Shown: positions 1 to 5,079 of the stretch, in pieces
Layout of the letters: every line of letters starts with the position of its first letter
Numbering within the stretch: the first letter of the stretch is position 1
DNA from: Alphaproteobacteria bacterium
GTDB lineage: Bacteria; Pseudomonadota; Alphaproteobacteria; Rhizobiales; Beijerinckiaceae
Direction: 5' to 3'
Assembly: GCA_009920595.1 (NCBI GenBank)
Contig: RFZR01000069.1
Coordinates: 1 to 7,724, forward strand
Length of the DNA: 7,724 nt
Position numbers and translations under genes: made by a program
Notes under the pieces: generated by a model
Databases searched by the model: none
Told to the model about the DNA's origin: nothing
The model's input: only the letters and a program-made list of their open reading frames with translations

Positions 1-91
1 GTTCTTTAATAAAGGACAAGCACAAGACCCACCCGCGAGATAAGAATTTGCGTGCGCCTTCGTGCACGCTCGACGGAGGGGTGGCCGAGTG
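1..91 (+). repeat. Direct repeat, copy 1 (tRNA-Ser upstream region plus tRNA 5' end)
   Basis: This 91-bp stretch is repeated without a mismatch at 116-206, an offset of 115 bp. It starts with an imperfect palindrome (1-17, arms GTTCTTTA and TAAAGGAC, which pair in RNA with one G-U). It also contains a hairpin (GCGTGC at 50-55 with GCACGC at 64-69) and ends with the first 17 nt of a tRNA-Ser gene (75-91). Identity stops exactly at base 92, inside the tRNA D-arm. Copy 1 begins at the window edge, so the repeat may extend further left. Perfect identity in non-coding DNA suggests a recent duplication, or an assembly artefact at a contig end. Confidence 0.93.
75..91 (+). pseudogene. Truncated tRNA-Ser 5' fragment
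   Basis: These 17 nt are identical to the first 17 nt of the intact tRNA-Ser at 190: the 7-nt acceptor strand GGAGGGG, the TG linker and the start of the D-arm. After base 91 the sequence diverges completely, with no anticodon arm, variable arm, T-arm or CCA end, so it cannot make a tRNA. It is a by-product of the 91-bp duplication. Confidence 0.85.
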
Positions 92-95
92 CATA

Positions 96-122
96 GCCCG
101 CGCGAAAGCGAGGGCGTTCTTT
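96..122 (+). terminator. Strong GC hairpin with GAAA loop, possible intrinsic terminator
   Basis: GCCCGCGC (96-103) pairs with GCGAGGGC (108-115) with a single G-A mismatch at 100/111, around a GAAA tetraloop (104-107). It is followed by GTTCTTT (116-122), a weak T-rich tract that is also the first bases of repeat copy 2. The shape fits a rho-independent terminator for transcription entering from the left, or for a short RNA started in copy 1. The T tract is interrupted, so termination is plausible but not certain. If the same hairpin stands just left of the window, the true duplicated unit is 115 bp. Confidence 0.5.
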
Positions 123-206
123 AATAAAGGACAAGCACAAGACCCACCCGCGAGATAAGAATTTGCGTGCGCCTTCGTGCACGCTCGACGGAGGGGTGGC
201 CGAGTG
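116..206 (+). repeat. Direct repeat, copy 2 (leads into the intact tRNA-Ser)
   Basis: This is the second, functional copy of the 91-bp repeat. It carries the same near-palindrome (116-132) and hairpin (165-170 with 179-184) and runs into the complete tRNA-Ser gene. The promoter of the tRNA must lie in this copy or further left. AT-rich segments such as the one around 156-163 could serve as a -10 element, but I see no convincing -35/-10 pair. Copy 1 has the same sequence, so any promoter here is also duplicated upstream. Confidence 0.93.
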
Positions 207-279
207 GTTGAAGGCGCACGCCTGGAAAGTGTGTATACGGGAAACCGTATCGAGGGTTCGAATCCCTCTCCCTCCGCCA
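190..279 (+). tRNA. tRNA-Ser(GGA): tRNA-Ser, anticodon GGA
   Basis: This is a 90-nt class II tRNA with CCA encoded (277-279). The acceptor strand GGAGGGG (190-196) pairs with the seven bases before discriminator G276, with one G-T pair. The anticodon stem CACGC (217-221) and GTGTG (229-233) encloses the loop CTGGAAA, giving anticodon GGA (224-226), which reads serine codons TCC and TCT. A long variable arm (stem TACGG/CCGTA with a GAAA loop) and the T-arm GAGGG-TTCGAAT-CCCTC confirm a serine tRNA. It stands alone, with no tRNA cluster around it. No obvious terminator follows: 280-376 holds only short symmetric elements (TGAAA/TTTCA at 302-318 and a 10-bp palindrome at 325-334). Confidence 0.98.
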
Positions 280-376
280 TAAATCGACCGCCCGTGTTTA
301 GTGAAATCCTCAGTTTCAGGTTCTACGAGCTCGTGCTCACGTCTTGAATTCCTTATTCCATTTAAAGGAAACGCCG

Positions 377-658
377 TTGGTCAAGCCCACTCTATCCGAA
401 GCCCAGATCAGTGAAGCGATTGCTCTGGCTTGGGCTGACGATGTGTCCTTTGAAACGATCAATGAAAAACTTGGTCTAACCGAACCTGATATCATTCTCT
501 TGATGAGGGGCGCGTTAAAGCCATCAAGTTTTCGGCTTTGGCGCAAGCGCGTTTCGGGGCGCAAAGCCAAACACAAATTGCTTTTGCGAGGCAAAGAGAC
601 AAAATTGACTTTGAACGATGCACATCGTCTCAAAGATGACGCAGAAACAATTTATTGA
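377..658 (+). CDS. TIGR03643/DUF2805-like small protein
   Basis: This encodes a 93-aa protein of unknown function. The signature LKPSSFRLWRKRVSGRKAKH (about residues 47-66), preceded by an acidic-hydrophobic helical stretch and a helix-turn-helix-like segment (about 22-45), is what I recall of the TIGR03643 (DUF2805) family. That family is widespread and lacks a known role. The basic Arg/Lys/His cluster at 53-71 would suit nucleic-acid binding, but that is inference. I chose the TTG at 377 because AAAGGA (364-369) lies 7 nt before it and the family similarity begins just after it. A longer reading from TTG 344 has no such ribosome site and adds residues outside the family. The C-terminal tail (about 72-93) is less conserved-looking. 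The gene converges on the minus-strand gene ending at 700. Confidence 0.82.
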   Translation: MVKPTLSEAQISEAIALAWADDVSFETINEKLGLTEPDIILLMRGALKPSSFRLWRKRVSGRKAKHKLLLRGKETKLTLNDAHRLKDDAETIY

Positions 659-699
659 TATTTCAAGAACCGGTTGAAGGCGATAAAGGTAGCTGCCCC

Positions 700-936
700 T
701 TAATGGTTCTTCGGAAAATTTTTCGTCTTTACCCAGGCTTGCGCCAGTTTTTCAAGTGTCAGCAAAGACCCATCATTTGACTGAGCTTTGTTCGACTTTT
801 CCGCTTTTGGTTTAGGCATTTTCGGCTGAGACGCTCGTTCTATTGAAAGAGGCGAAACGCGCTGCGGCGGCTCAGCCAATTTTGCTTTGGCTGCCGCGAG
901 TGCCGCTTGAAGATCGATCGGGGGTTTCTTGGCCAT
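700..936 (-). CDS. Small Ala/Lys/Pro-rich hypothetical protein
   Basis: The 78-aa product is not recognised. It has an N-terminal Ala/Lys-rich helix (about residues 8-22), a Pro/Lys/Ser-rich, probably disordered middle (about 23-55), and a short C-terminal amphipathic segment (about 57-70, Leu-Leu-Thr-Leu-Glu-Lys-Leu-Ala-Gln-Ala-Trp). It has no signal peptide or membrane segment, and the net charge is clearly positive. The ATG (complement of 934-936) is preceded at 8 nt by a CAGG ribosome site, which supports the start. It lies 159 bp downstream of the transporter gene on the same strand, so the two may be co-transcribed. The ribosome site can be paired by an upstream sequence (see 941-987). 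An ORF of this size could arise by chance, but the start context and the lack of a better frame favour a real gene. Confidence 0.6.
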   Translation of the reverse strand: MAKKPPIDLQAALAAAKAKLAEPPQRVSPLSIERASQPKMPKPKAEKSNKAQSNDGSLLTLEKLAQAWVKTKNFPKNH

Positions 937-940
937 CGGC

Positions 941-987
941 TTAACCTGACTTCGATGACGTTAACCTTACCACGAAGAGACAGGTTA
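941..987 (-). promoter_or_regulatory. Possible RBS-masking alternative hairpins before the small gene
   Basis: In the minus-strand transcript, TAACCTG (987 to 981) can pair with AGGTTAA (967 to 961) or with CAGGTTAA (948 to 941). The second partner contains the CAGG ribosome site of the gene starting at 936. The two pairings are mutually exclusive, so one leaves the site free and the other hides it. The stems are only 6-7 bp, so regulation is a hypothesis. The direct repeat of TTAACCT (941-947 and 961-967 on the plus strand) and its inverted partner are directly visible. Confidence 0.3.
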
Positions 988-1095
988 TGCCGAGTCCTTC
1001 TCGAGGGCGTGGGGATAAAATCCGAAGCATATTCTTTGAGTGACCCTCGACGATCGCTTTATGCCGACACCTGTTATTTAAATATCCAGATCGCC

Positions 1096-2163
1096 TTACG
1101 CGGATTGTGTCAGAGCTAAGCCATCATTAAATTTCCGTATTGTCGTATCGAGTGCAGCCACCCGTTTTGCGGATGCCGACCAATTCGCAAGACTAAAGGC
1201 GTTATCCGCCAGCCAATTCAAAGATGTTTGCACTTGCAAAAATGCCGCCGCCGTTTGCATGACATCACCCAAGGACATATCACCACTTAAATATTTGGGA
1301 GCGCATAAAACGACCGGCACAATGGGTGCGATGAGATTATTGGTTGTCGCGAAGCTAATGATTTTAGTTTGCCCTCGAATAACTTTTATCCATCGCTTCA
1401 ATAACTGATCAAAAAAGACATCGGGCGCAGAAGCTTGAGATCGCTGTTGAAGCTTATCTGAACGTGAATCCGAGATCGTCTCGGTCAAAAAATAACGGAA
1501 ATCGCCTTCAGCGGCCGCCTTTTCTTCAACATTTTTAACAAGGGGCACGCACAGAAAAAACATGCCTAAAGATGTAATGCTCGTATAGATCAAAACAGCA
1601 TAGACAAGATAACCATGGATCGGATAACCGAAAATCTCAGCATAGCCGCCCATCGCCCATAATACGATGATAAATGAGCTTGATATGAGAAGGGTATAAA
1701 TAATTCCACCCGTCATTTCTACGAGAAGTTCGACCGCTATGCGCCCATCCTCAGCAATACGTGCCTCAGGATTATCGATGAAATCGCTCATCAACCTATC
1801 TCGTGAGAGAGCGCTCTGTACCCAACGCTCGACAAGTTTGGACATCAACCAGATACGCCAAGATACCTGTAAACGCATGCGGAATTGAACCGTAATGATC
1901 GCAGCTATCCCGGTTCCCGTAGCAAGAATTGCAAGATTTTTGACGCTTTGTATGATTGCTGCGAATTGATGCTGTTGGAGAGCATCAAAAAAGCCCTTAC
2001 TCCATTGATTGATCAATAGAGCCATAATGAGATTTAAAATCAAACTCGCAATAAATCCGAGTCCTAAAATATAGGCTTTAGCTTTTTGATCGCCATGCCA
2101 ATATTGAAAGGCGATTTTTAAAAAGTGGCCGAGTGTTCCGAGATTCTCGTAACTTTGCTTCAT
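1096..2163 (-). CDS. SbmA/BclA-like ABC transmembrane domain protein without ATPase domain
   Basis: This is a 355-aa inner-membrane protein of the ABC_membrane_2 type (YddA, BclA, SbmA/BacA relatives). These move peptides or modified lipids across the membrane and in rhizobia act in antimicrobial-peptide uptake. Family marks in order: a first membrane helix at about 31-52 followed by NQWSKGFFDALQ (52-63); the SWRIWLMSKLVERW block (101-114); the NPEARIAED motif (131-139); helices at about 150-170 and 183-207; the DFRYFL block (221-226); and the MQTAAAFLQVQTSLNWLADN block (302-321), which in fused members precedes the nucleotide-binding domain. The protein stops about 20 residues later (TAA at 1096-1098), and I see no Walker A or signature motif downstream. 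It is therefore either a TM-only carrier, as SbmA/BacA are, or a truncated half-transporter. The start is supported by GAAAGG 6 nt before ATG 2163. The substrate cannot be inferred. Confidence 0.85.
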   Translation of the reverse strand: MKQSYENLGTLGHFLKIAFQYWHGDQKAKAYILGLGFIASLILNLIMALLINQWSKGFFDALQQHQFAAIIQSVKNLAILATGTGIAAIITVQFRMRLQVSWRIWLMSKLVERWVQSALSRDRLMSDFIDNPEARIAEDGRIAVELLVEMTGGIIYTLLISSSFIIVLWAMGGYAEIFGYPIHGYLVYAVLIYTSITSLGMFFLCVPLVKNVEEKAAAEGDFRYFLTETISDSRSDKLQQRSQASAPDVFFDQLLKRWIKVIRGQTKIISFATTNNLIAPIVPVVLCAPKYLSGDMSLGDVMQTAAAFLQVQTSLNWLADNAFSLANWSASAKRVAALDTTIRKFNDGLALTQSA

Positions 2164-2188
2164 AAAAAGCCTTTCAAAGCCATTCGAG

Positions 2189-2300
2189 ATCTAGATTACC
2201 TTCCCATGGCCTCGAGCATGAATCGCCCTTCAAGCGGATAACATGACTATGAATGATAACAATCAGTACTAAGACATTTAGTGTAAGCGTTAATCTAGAT
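2189..2300. repeat. Inverted 10-bp pair ATCTAGATTA / TAATCTAGAT
   Basis: ATCTAGATTA (2189-2198) and its exact reverse complement TAATCTAGAT (2291-2300) lie with 92 bp between them. Each contains the 8-bp palindrome ATCTAGAT. Identity does not extend beyond 10 bp. Two copies of the same palindromic word near the transporter start could be paired operator sites that bind a dimeric regulator, or the tips of a small degenerate element. Only the sequence symmetry is observed. Confidence 0.45.
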
Positions 2301-2369
2301 TGGACATGGCAAAATGAGCGCGAGTACACAATCAAGGTGACGGCAATGGCATACAAACTGGGATAAATA

Positions 2370-2406
2370 CCAATATTTATTGGAGATAGCCCTTCACAAT
2401 CTCCAA
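2370..2406 (+). promoter_or_regulatory. Two overlapping palindromes, candidate operator
   Basis: CCAATA (2370-2375) and TATTGG (2378-2383) form a 14-bp palindrome with a TT centre. TTGGAGAT (2380-2387) and ATCTCCAA (2399-2406) form a perfect 8-bp inverted repeat with an 11-bp spacer. The two share TTGG (2380-2383), so as RNA hairpins they would exclude each other, and as DNA they would be adjacent operator half-sites. They lie about 160-200 bp before the first gene of the polysaccharide operon. No T-tract follows, so an intrinsic terminator is unlikely. The regulator is unknown. Confidence 0.4.
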
Positions 2407-2567
2407 GATAAGAAAAGGCCCTTTATTCAGCTAAAGATTCCAAATTACCCTACGTCATATTTGGCCTAAGTAAAACTATGCATACGCGATTCCCCGGGCG
2501 TTGATCACCGGGCCGGAAACGTTCTCCTGCTGAGCGCTTTTGCGCCTCCACCGGCAATGAGGATGTC

Positions 2568-3245
2568 ATGCAAAGAGAACCGAGCGAGCGCACTTTAAAT
2601 CCAATCAACTTTGATCGGGTGTTACGCCCTTCTCTTTTGACGCTCTCCGCCAAACGGAGCCTTGATGTTGTCGGCTCATTGATCCTGATCCTTTTGGTCT
2701 CGCCCCTTTTCGCTATGATTGCGTTAATCGTCTCTCTCGACGGTGGACCTGCGCTGTTTCGCCATAAGCGCATCGGTCGAAATGGTGAGATGTTCAATTG
2801 CTTGAAGTTTCGAACCATGATCCTCGGCGCGGAAGCCTGCCTTCACGAATATCTTGATCATCATCCGGATGCCAAGGCCGAATGGCAAAACAATCAAAAG
2901 CTTGATTTTGATCCCCGCATCACGCCTGTCGGTCGTCTTTTGCGAGCAACCAGTCTTGATGAGCTTCCACAGCTTTTCAACATTCTGAAAGGCGATATGA
3001 GTCTTGTGGGTCCTCGACCCGTCACCAAAGATGAACTCATACGCTATGGTGAGTCCGCCACGCATTATCTTGCAGTCCGACCCGGTCTAACCGGGCCTTG
3101 GCAAATCAGCGGACGAAATGAGACAGGCTATAATGAACGCGTCGCTCTTGATCATGCCTATGTAAGCCAACTCAGTCTTTATCGTGATATCGCTATACTT
3201 CTTCAGACTCCTGCGGCGGTTCTTTCACGTCGGGGAGCCAAATAA
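2568..3245 (+). CDS. Polyprenyl-phosphate sugar-1-phosphate transferase (ExoY/WbaP-C type)
   Basis: This 225-aa initiating enzyme would transfer a sugar-1-phosphate from a nucleotide sugar to undecaprenyl phosphate at the inner face of the membrane, starting each repeat unit. It has the minimal monotopic fold only, without the extra N-terminal helices of WbaP or WcaJ. A basic N-terminus and re-entrant hydrophobic helix (about 36-56) are followed by LFRHKRIGRNG (63-73), KFRTM (80-84), the catalytic Asp-Glu pair D131-E132 in SLDELPQ, LVGPRP (146-151), and RPGLTGPWQISGRN (171-184). These are the standard conserved blocks of the bacterial sugar transferase family (ExoY, PssA and the C-terminal half of WbaP). 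The ATG has GAGGA 4 nt upstream, somewhat close but usable, and no longer in-frame start is available. It is the first gene of the operon; its TAA overlaps the next ATG (TAATG). The sugar (galactose, glucose or other) cannot be told from the sequence. Confidence 0.95.
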   Translation: MQREPSERTLNPINFDRVLRPSLLTLSAKRSLDVVGSLILILLVSPLFAMIALIVSLDGGPALFRHKRIGRNGEMFNCLKFRTMILGAEACLHEYLDHHPDAKAEWQNNQKLDFDPRITPVGRLLRATSLDELPQLFNILKGDMSLVGPRPVTKDELIRYGESATHYLAVRPGLTGPWQISGRNETGYNERVALDHAYVSQLSLYRDIAILLQTPAAVLSRRGAK

Positions 3246-4078
3246 TGATAAGCGCCCGCACAACGACCGTTTCCGTTCTGATGACAACCTATGCCCGTGA
3301 AAAGGCTGAACATCTTCGCGCCGCGCTCGAAAGTCTCAAAAATCAGACATATGTGCCCGAGCAAATTGTTCTCGTCATTGATGGACCGATAGATATTGCG
3401 CAACGCGATGTCATCAAAGATTTGTCGAATACAAAGACATTCCCACAGATCACCATTCTCGAATTGCCTCACAATGGTGGCCTTGCGAAAGCGCTCAATC
3501 ACGGACTTAGGGCCTGCACGGGTGATTATATCATGCGCATGGATAGCGATGATCTTTCGCTTCATGATCGTTTGATGATTGAGAAAACATATCTCGACTC
3601 CCATCCTGATATTGATTTAGTGGCGTCTTGGTCGAGTGAATTCGTGGATGAAGCAAATGACCTTCGCCTCAAAACATCACCGACGGAGCATGATGCAATT
3701 GTTGAAGCCCTCAAATGGCGCAATGTCATTGCTCACCCGACCATTCTGGTTCGAAAGAGTAAACTTAGAGCCATCGGGGGGTATCGGGAAACGGTAGGTC
3801 TGCTCGAAGATTATGACCTTTATGTCAGACTCATTCTTAACGGCGCAAAATTTCATATCATTCCGAAAATTCTTTTGCGAGTGAGAACCACTCAAGAACA
3901 ACGTGCACGTCGAGGTAATCTCTCTTACTTCATAAATGAAACAAGATTTCGTTATCAATGTTTCCGCAACGGCTTCCTAAATGCCAAGGAATTTTTGTTC
4001 ACTCTTGGCCTTTATGCCCTATTTCGGTTGATCGGCACACCTCTGCGCAATCGGCTCTATGCCGCTGTTCGCATTTAA
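3245..4078 (+). CDS. Family 2 glycosyltransferase (AmsE-like)
   Basis: This 277-aa cytoplasmic, probably membrane-associated glycosyltransferase has a GT-A fold and would add a sugar to the lipid-linked repeat unit. The N-terminal strand VSVLMTTYAREKAEHLRAAL (9-28) and NQTYVPEQIVLVIDGP (33-48) begin the nucleotide-binding half. HNGGLAKALNHGL (76-88) and the metal-binding MDSDD (99-103) follow. The likely catalytic-base region is GLLEDYDLYVRL (185-196), preceded by AHPTILVRK (163-171). This order, with LPHNGGLAKALN and MDSDD, resembles the AmsE subgroup of GT2 used in exopolysaccharide synthesis. The C-terminus (about 245-277) is basic and hydrophobic and may touch the membrane. The start overlaps the previous stop, and GGGGAG (3232-3237) lies 7 nt before the ATG. 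The gene ends 38 bp before the next start, the only non-overlapping junction in the operon. Donor and acceptor sugars are unknown. Confidence 0.93.
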   Translation: MISARTTTVSVLMTTYAREKAEHLRAALESLKNQTYVPEQIVLVIDGPIDIAQRDVIKDLSNTKTFPQITILELPHNGGLAKALNHGLRACTGDYIMRMDSDDLSLHDRLMIEKTYLDSHPDIDLVASWSSEFVDEANDLRLKTSPTEHDAIVEALKWRNVIAHPTILVRKSKLRAIGGYRETVGLLEDYDLYVRLILNGAKFHIIPKILLRVRTTQEQRARRGNLSYFINETRFRYQCFRNGFLNAKEFLFTLGLYALFRLIGTPLRNRLYAAVRI

Positions 4079-4116
4079 AAACGCTCAGCTCCATCACTAT
4101 TTTGAAGGCTTCAACC

Positions 4117-5079
4117 GTGAACAAGTTCCTCCGCCACCACTATGATCTCGAATTGATCGATCCTGCGCTCAAAACTCAAATGTGGATGACCGACAGATCT
4201 TTGATCCATCGCTTTCGTGTCAAAGCTTTTTTGATCAGTGCCTTAGTAACCCTCATTTGTGGCATAATGATCTGGCCTCTTCTGCCACGCTATTATCAAG
4301 CGCAGACAACGCTTGTCTTTAGAAGTCCCGAGCAGGGAGATAAGATCTCCTTTTTAAAACAAGATCTCGATGAAAAGGCCATTCAATCTGAACTCGATAT
4401 TCTGTCATCTCCGGTTTTGACAAATGAAGTGGTCAAACGTCTCAGCCTTCAAAATGACCTTGAATTTACTGCCTCCTCGCCCTTGTCTCCTTTTGCCCTG
4501 ATGAGCTCTGCCTGGTCGGCGGCCCCCCGCATCGATGCCGGGCGTAACGCGCTTGCACGGTTGATTGTCCAACATGACCGCCGCTCTTATACAGTTCGGT
4601 TCGGTTATCTGTCGAAGGACCCTCAAAAATCCACCGACATGACGGCCCTTCTTTCAACACTATATCTCGATGAACTTACGGCTCGCAAAAATAGACAATT
4701 TGCTCGAGATGCTGACATTGCAAGATCTCGTCTTCTCTCCGCAACCTTCAGACAAAGCCAACTCAATGCGGCGATTGATGAGTTAACAAAATTATCACAA
4801 TCGCCAGAAGATCACGCCGCCCTTTCAGATCTGATTACTGAAAAGACAAAAGTGATCCAACAAGCCAATTTGGCTCGTGCACAAGTTGAGGAAGCGCTTG
4901 GTCGCGCAGGAGCCATCGAAGCTGACGCGGAAGTGATCACACCTGCGCTTATGCCGCTCTCTCCGCTTTTTCCTGATCCTTTGATTTTCGCGGCTGCGCT
5001 TTTATCTGCATCATTGATTTTCGGAGTAATCGCGGGATTGATCGATTTCAGTCCATTAACCCAGATTTTCAAGGCATGA
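4117..5079 (+). CDS. Short Wzz/GumC-like chain-length determinant, no kinase domain
   Basis: This 320-aa protein has the layout of a polysaccharide co-polymerase. It has a cytoplasmic N-terminus, membrane helix 1 (about 36-57), a periplasmic start YYQAQTTLVFR (59-69) as in the Wzz domain, and KAIQSELDILSSPVLTNEVVKRL (87-109), a hallmark of GumC/ExoP-like proteins. A helical, probably coiled region follows (about 170-265), then a Pro-rich stretch (276-288) and membrane helix 2 (about 288-310), ending ten residues later. It would act with the Wzy polymerase to set chain length. There are no Walker motifs and no Tyr cluster, so no fused tyrosine kinase; many alphaproteobacterial relatives carry one and are longer. 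I chose GTG 4117 because GAAGG (4104-4108) lies 8 nt before it. The in-frame reading back to 3958 overlaps the upstream gene by 121 bp and is not protein-like. A TTG at 4102 is a less likely start. The stop overlaps the next ATG. Confidence 0.88.
   Translation: MNKFLRHHYDLELIDPALKTQMWMTDRSLIHRFRVKAFLISALVTLICGIMIWPLLPRYYQAQTTLVFRSPEQGDKISFLKQDLDEKAIQSELDILSSPVLTNEVVKRLSLQNDLEFTASSPLSPFALMSSAWSAAPRIDAGRNALARLIVQHDRRSYTVRFGYLSKDPQKSTDMTALLSTLYLDELTARKNRQFARDADIARSRLLSATFRQSQLNAAIDELTKLSQSPEDHAALSDLITEKTKVIQQANLARAQVEEALGRAGAIEADAEVITPALMPLSPLFPDPLIFAAALLSASLIFGVIAGLIDFSPLTQIFKA

Larger units (their letters stand above)
2164..2567. other. Divergent intergenic region with several inverted repeats
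   Basis: These 404 bp separate the minus-strand transporter from the plus-strand polysaccharide operon and must hold both promoters. I see no credible coding sequence. A 60-codon minus-strand frame at 2174-2356 has no ribosome site or family resemblance. Visible structure includes a distant 10-bp inverted pair (2189-2198 with 2291-2300), two overlapping palindromes (2370-2406), AAAGG-C-CCTTT (2414-2424), and a leader hairpin CCCGG (2493-2497) with CCGGG (2508-2512) that has TGATCA in its loop. No convincing sigma-70 -35/-10 pair was found, so the operon may use an activator or another sigma factor. The first gene's ribosome site is GAGGA at 2559-2563. Confidence 0.7.

Noticed and set aside
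1..206. Phage or integrative-element attachment site at the tRNA
   Set aside because: The duplicated part is the tRNA 5' end and promoter, not the 3' end normally used as att. No integrase gene or other mobile-element gene is visible in the window.
1..206. CRISPR array
   Set aside because: There are only two units of 91 bp with one 24-bp gap, far from CRISPR repeat and spacer sizes, and no cas genes are present.
337..633. 98-codon open frame on the minus strand
   Set aside because: It lies entirely opposite the TIGR03643-like gene, which has family similarity and a good ribosome site. The minus-strand translation resembles no family.
907..1119. 70-codon plus-strand open frame between the small gene and the transporter
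   Set aside because: It overlaps the starts and ends of two better-supported minus-strand genes and has no ribosome site or recognisable sequence. It also does not encode the missing ATPase domain.
2174..2356. 60-codon hydrophobic minus-strand open frame upstream of the transporter
   Set aside because: It is short, has no ribosome site, overlaps the probable promoter region, and its hydrophobic look comes from AT-rich codons.
2450..2818. 122-codon minus-strand open frame
   Set aside because: It overlaps the leader and the conserved 5' half of the sugar transferase on the opposite strand. Its Arg/Ser/Thr-rich composition is typical of an antisense shadow.
3958..4116. Upstream extension of the Wzz-like frame
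   Set aside because: The extra 53 residues overlap the GT2 gene, are Cys/Pro/His-rich and lack family similarity. GTG 4117 has a well-placed GAAGG.
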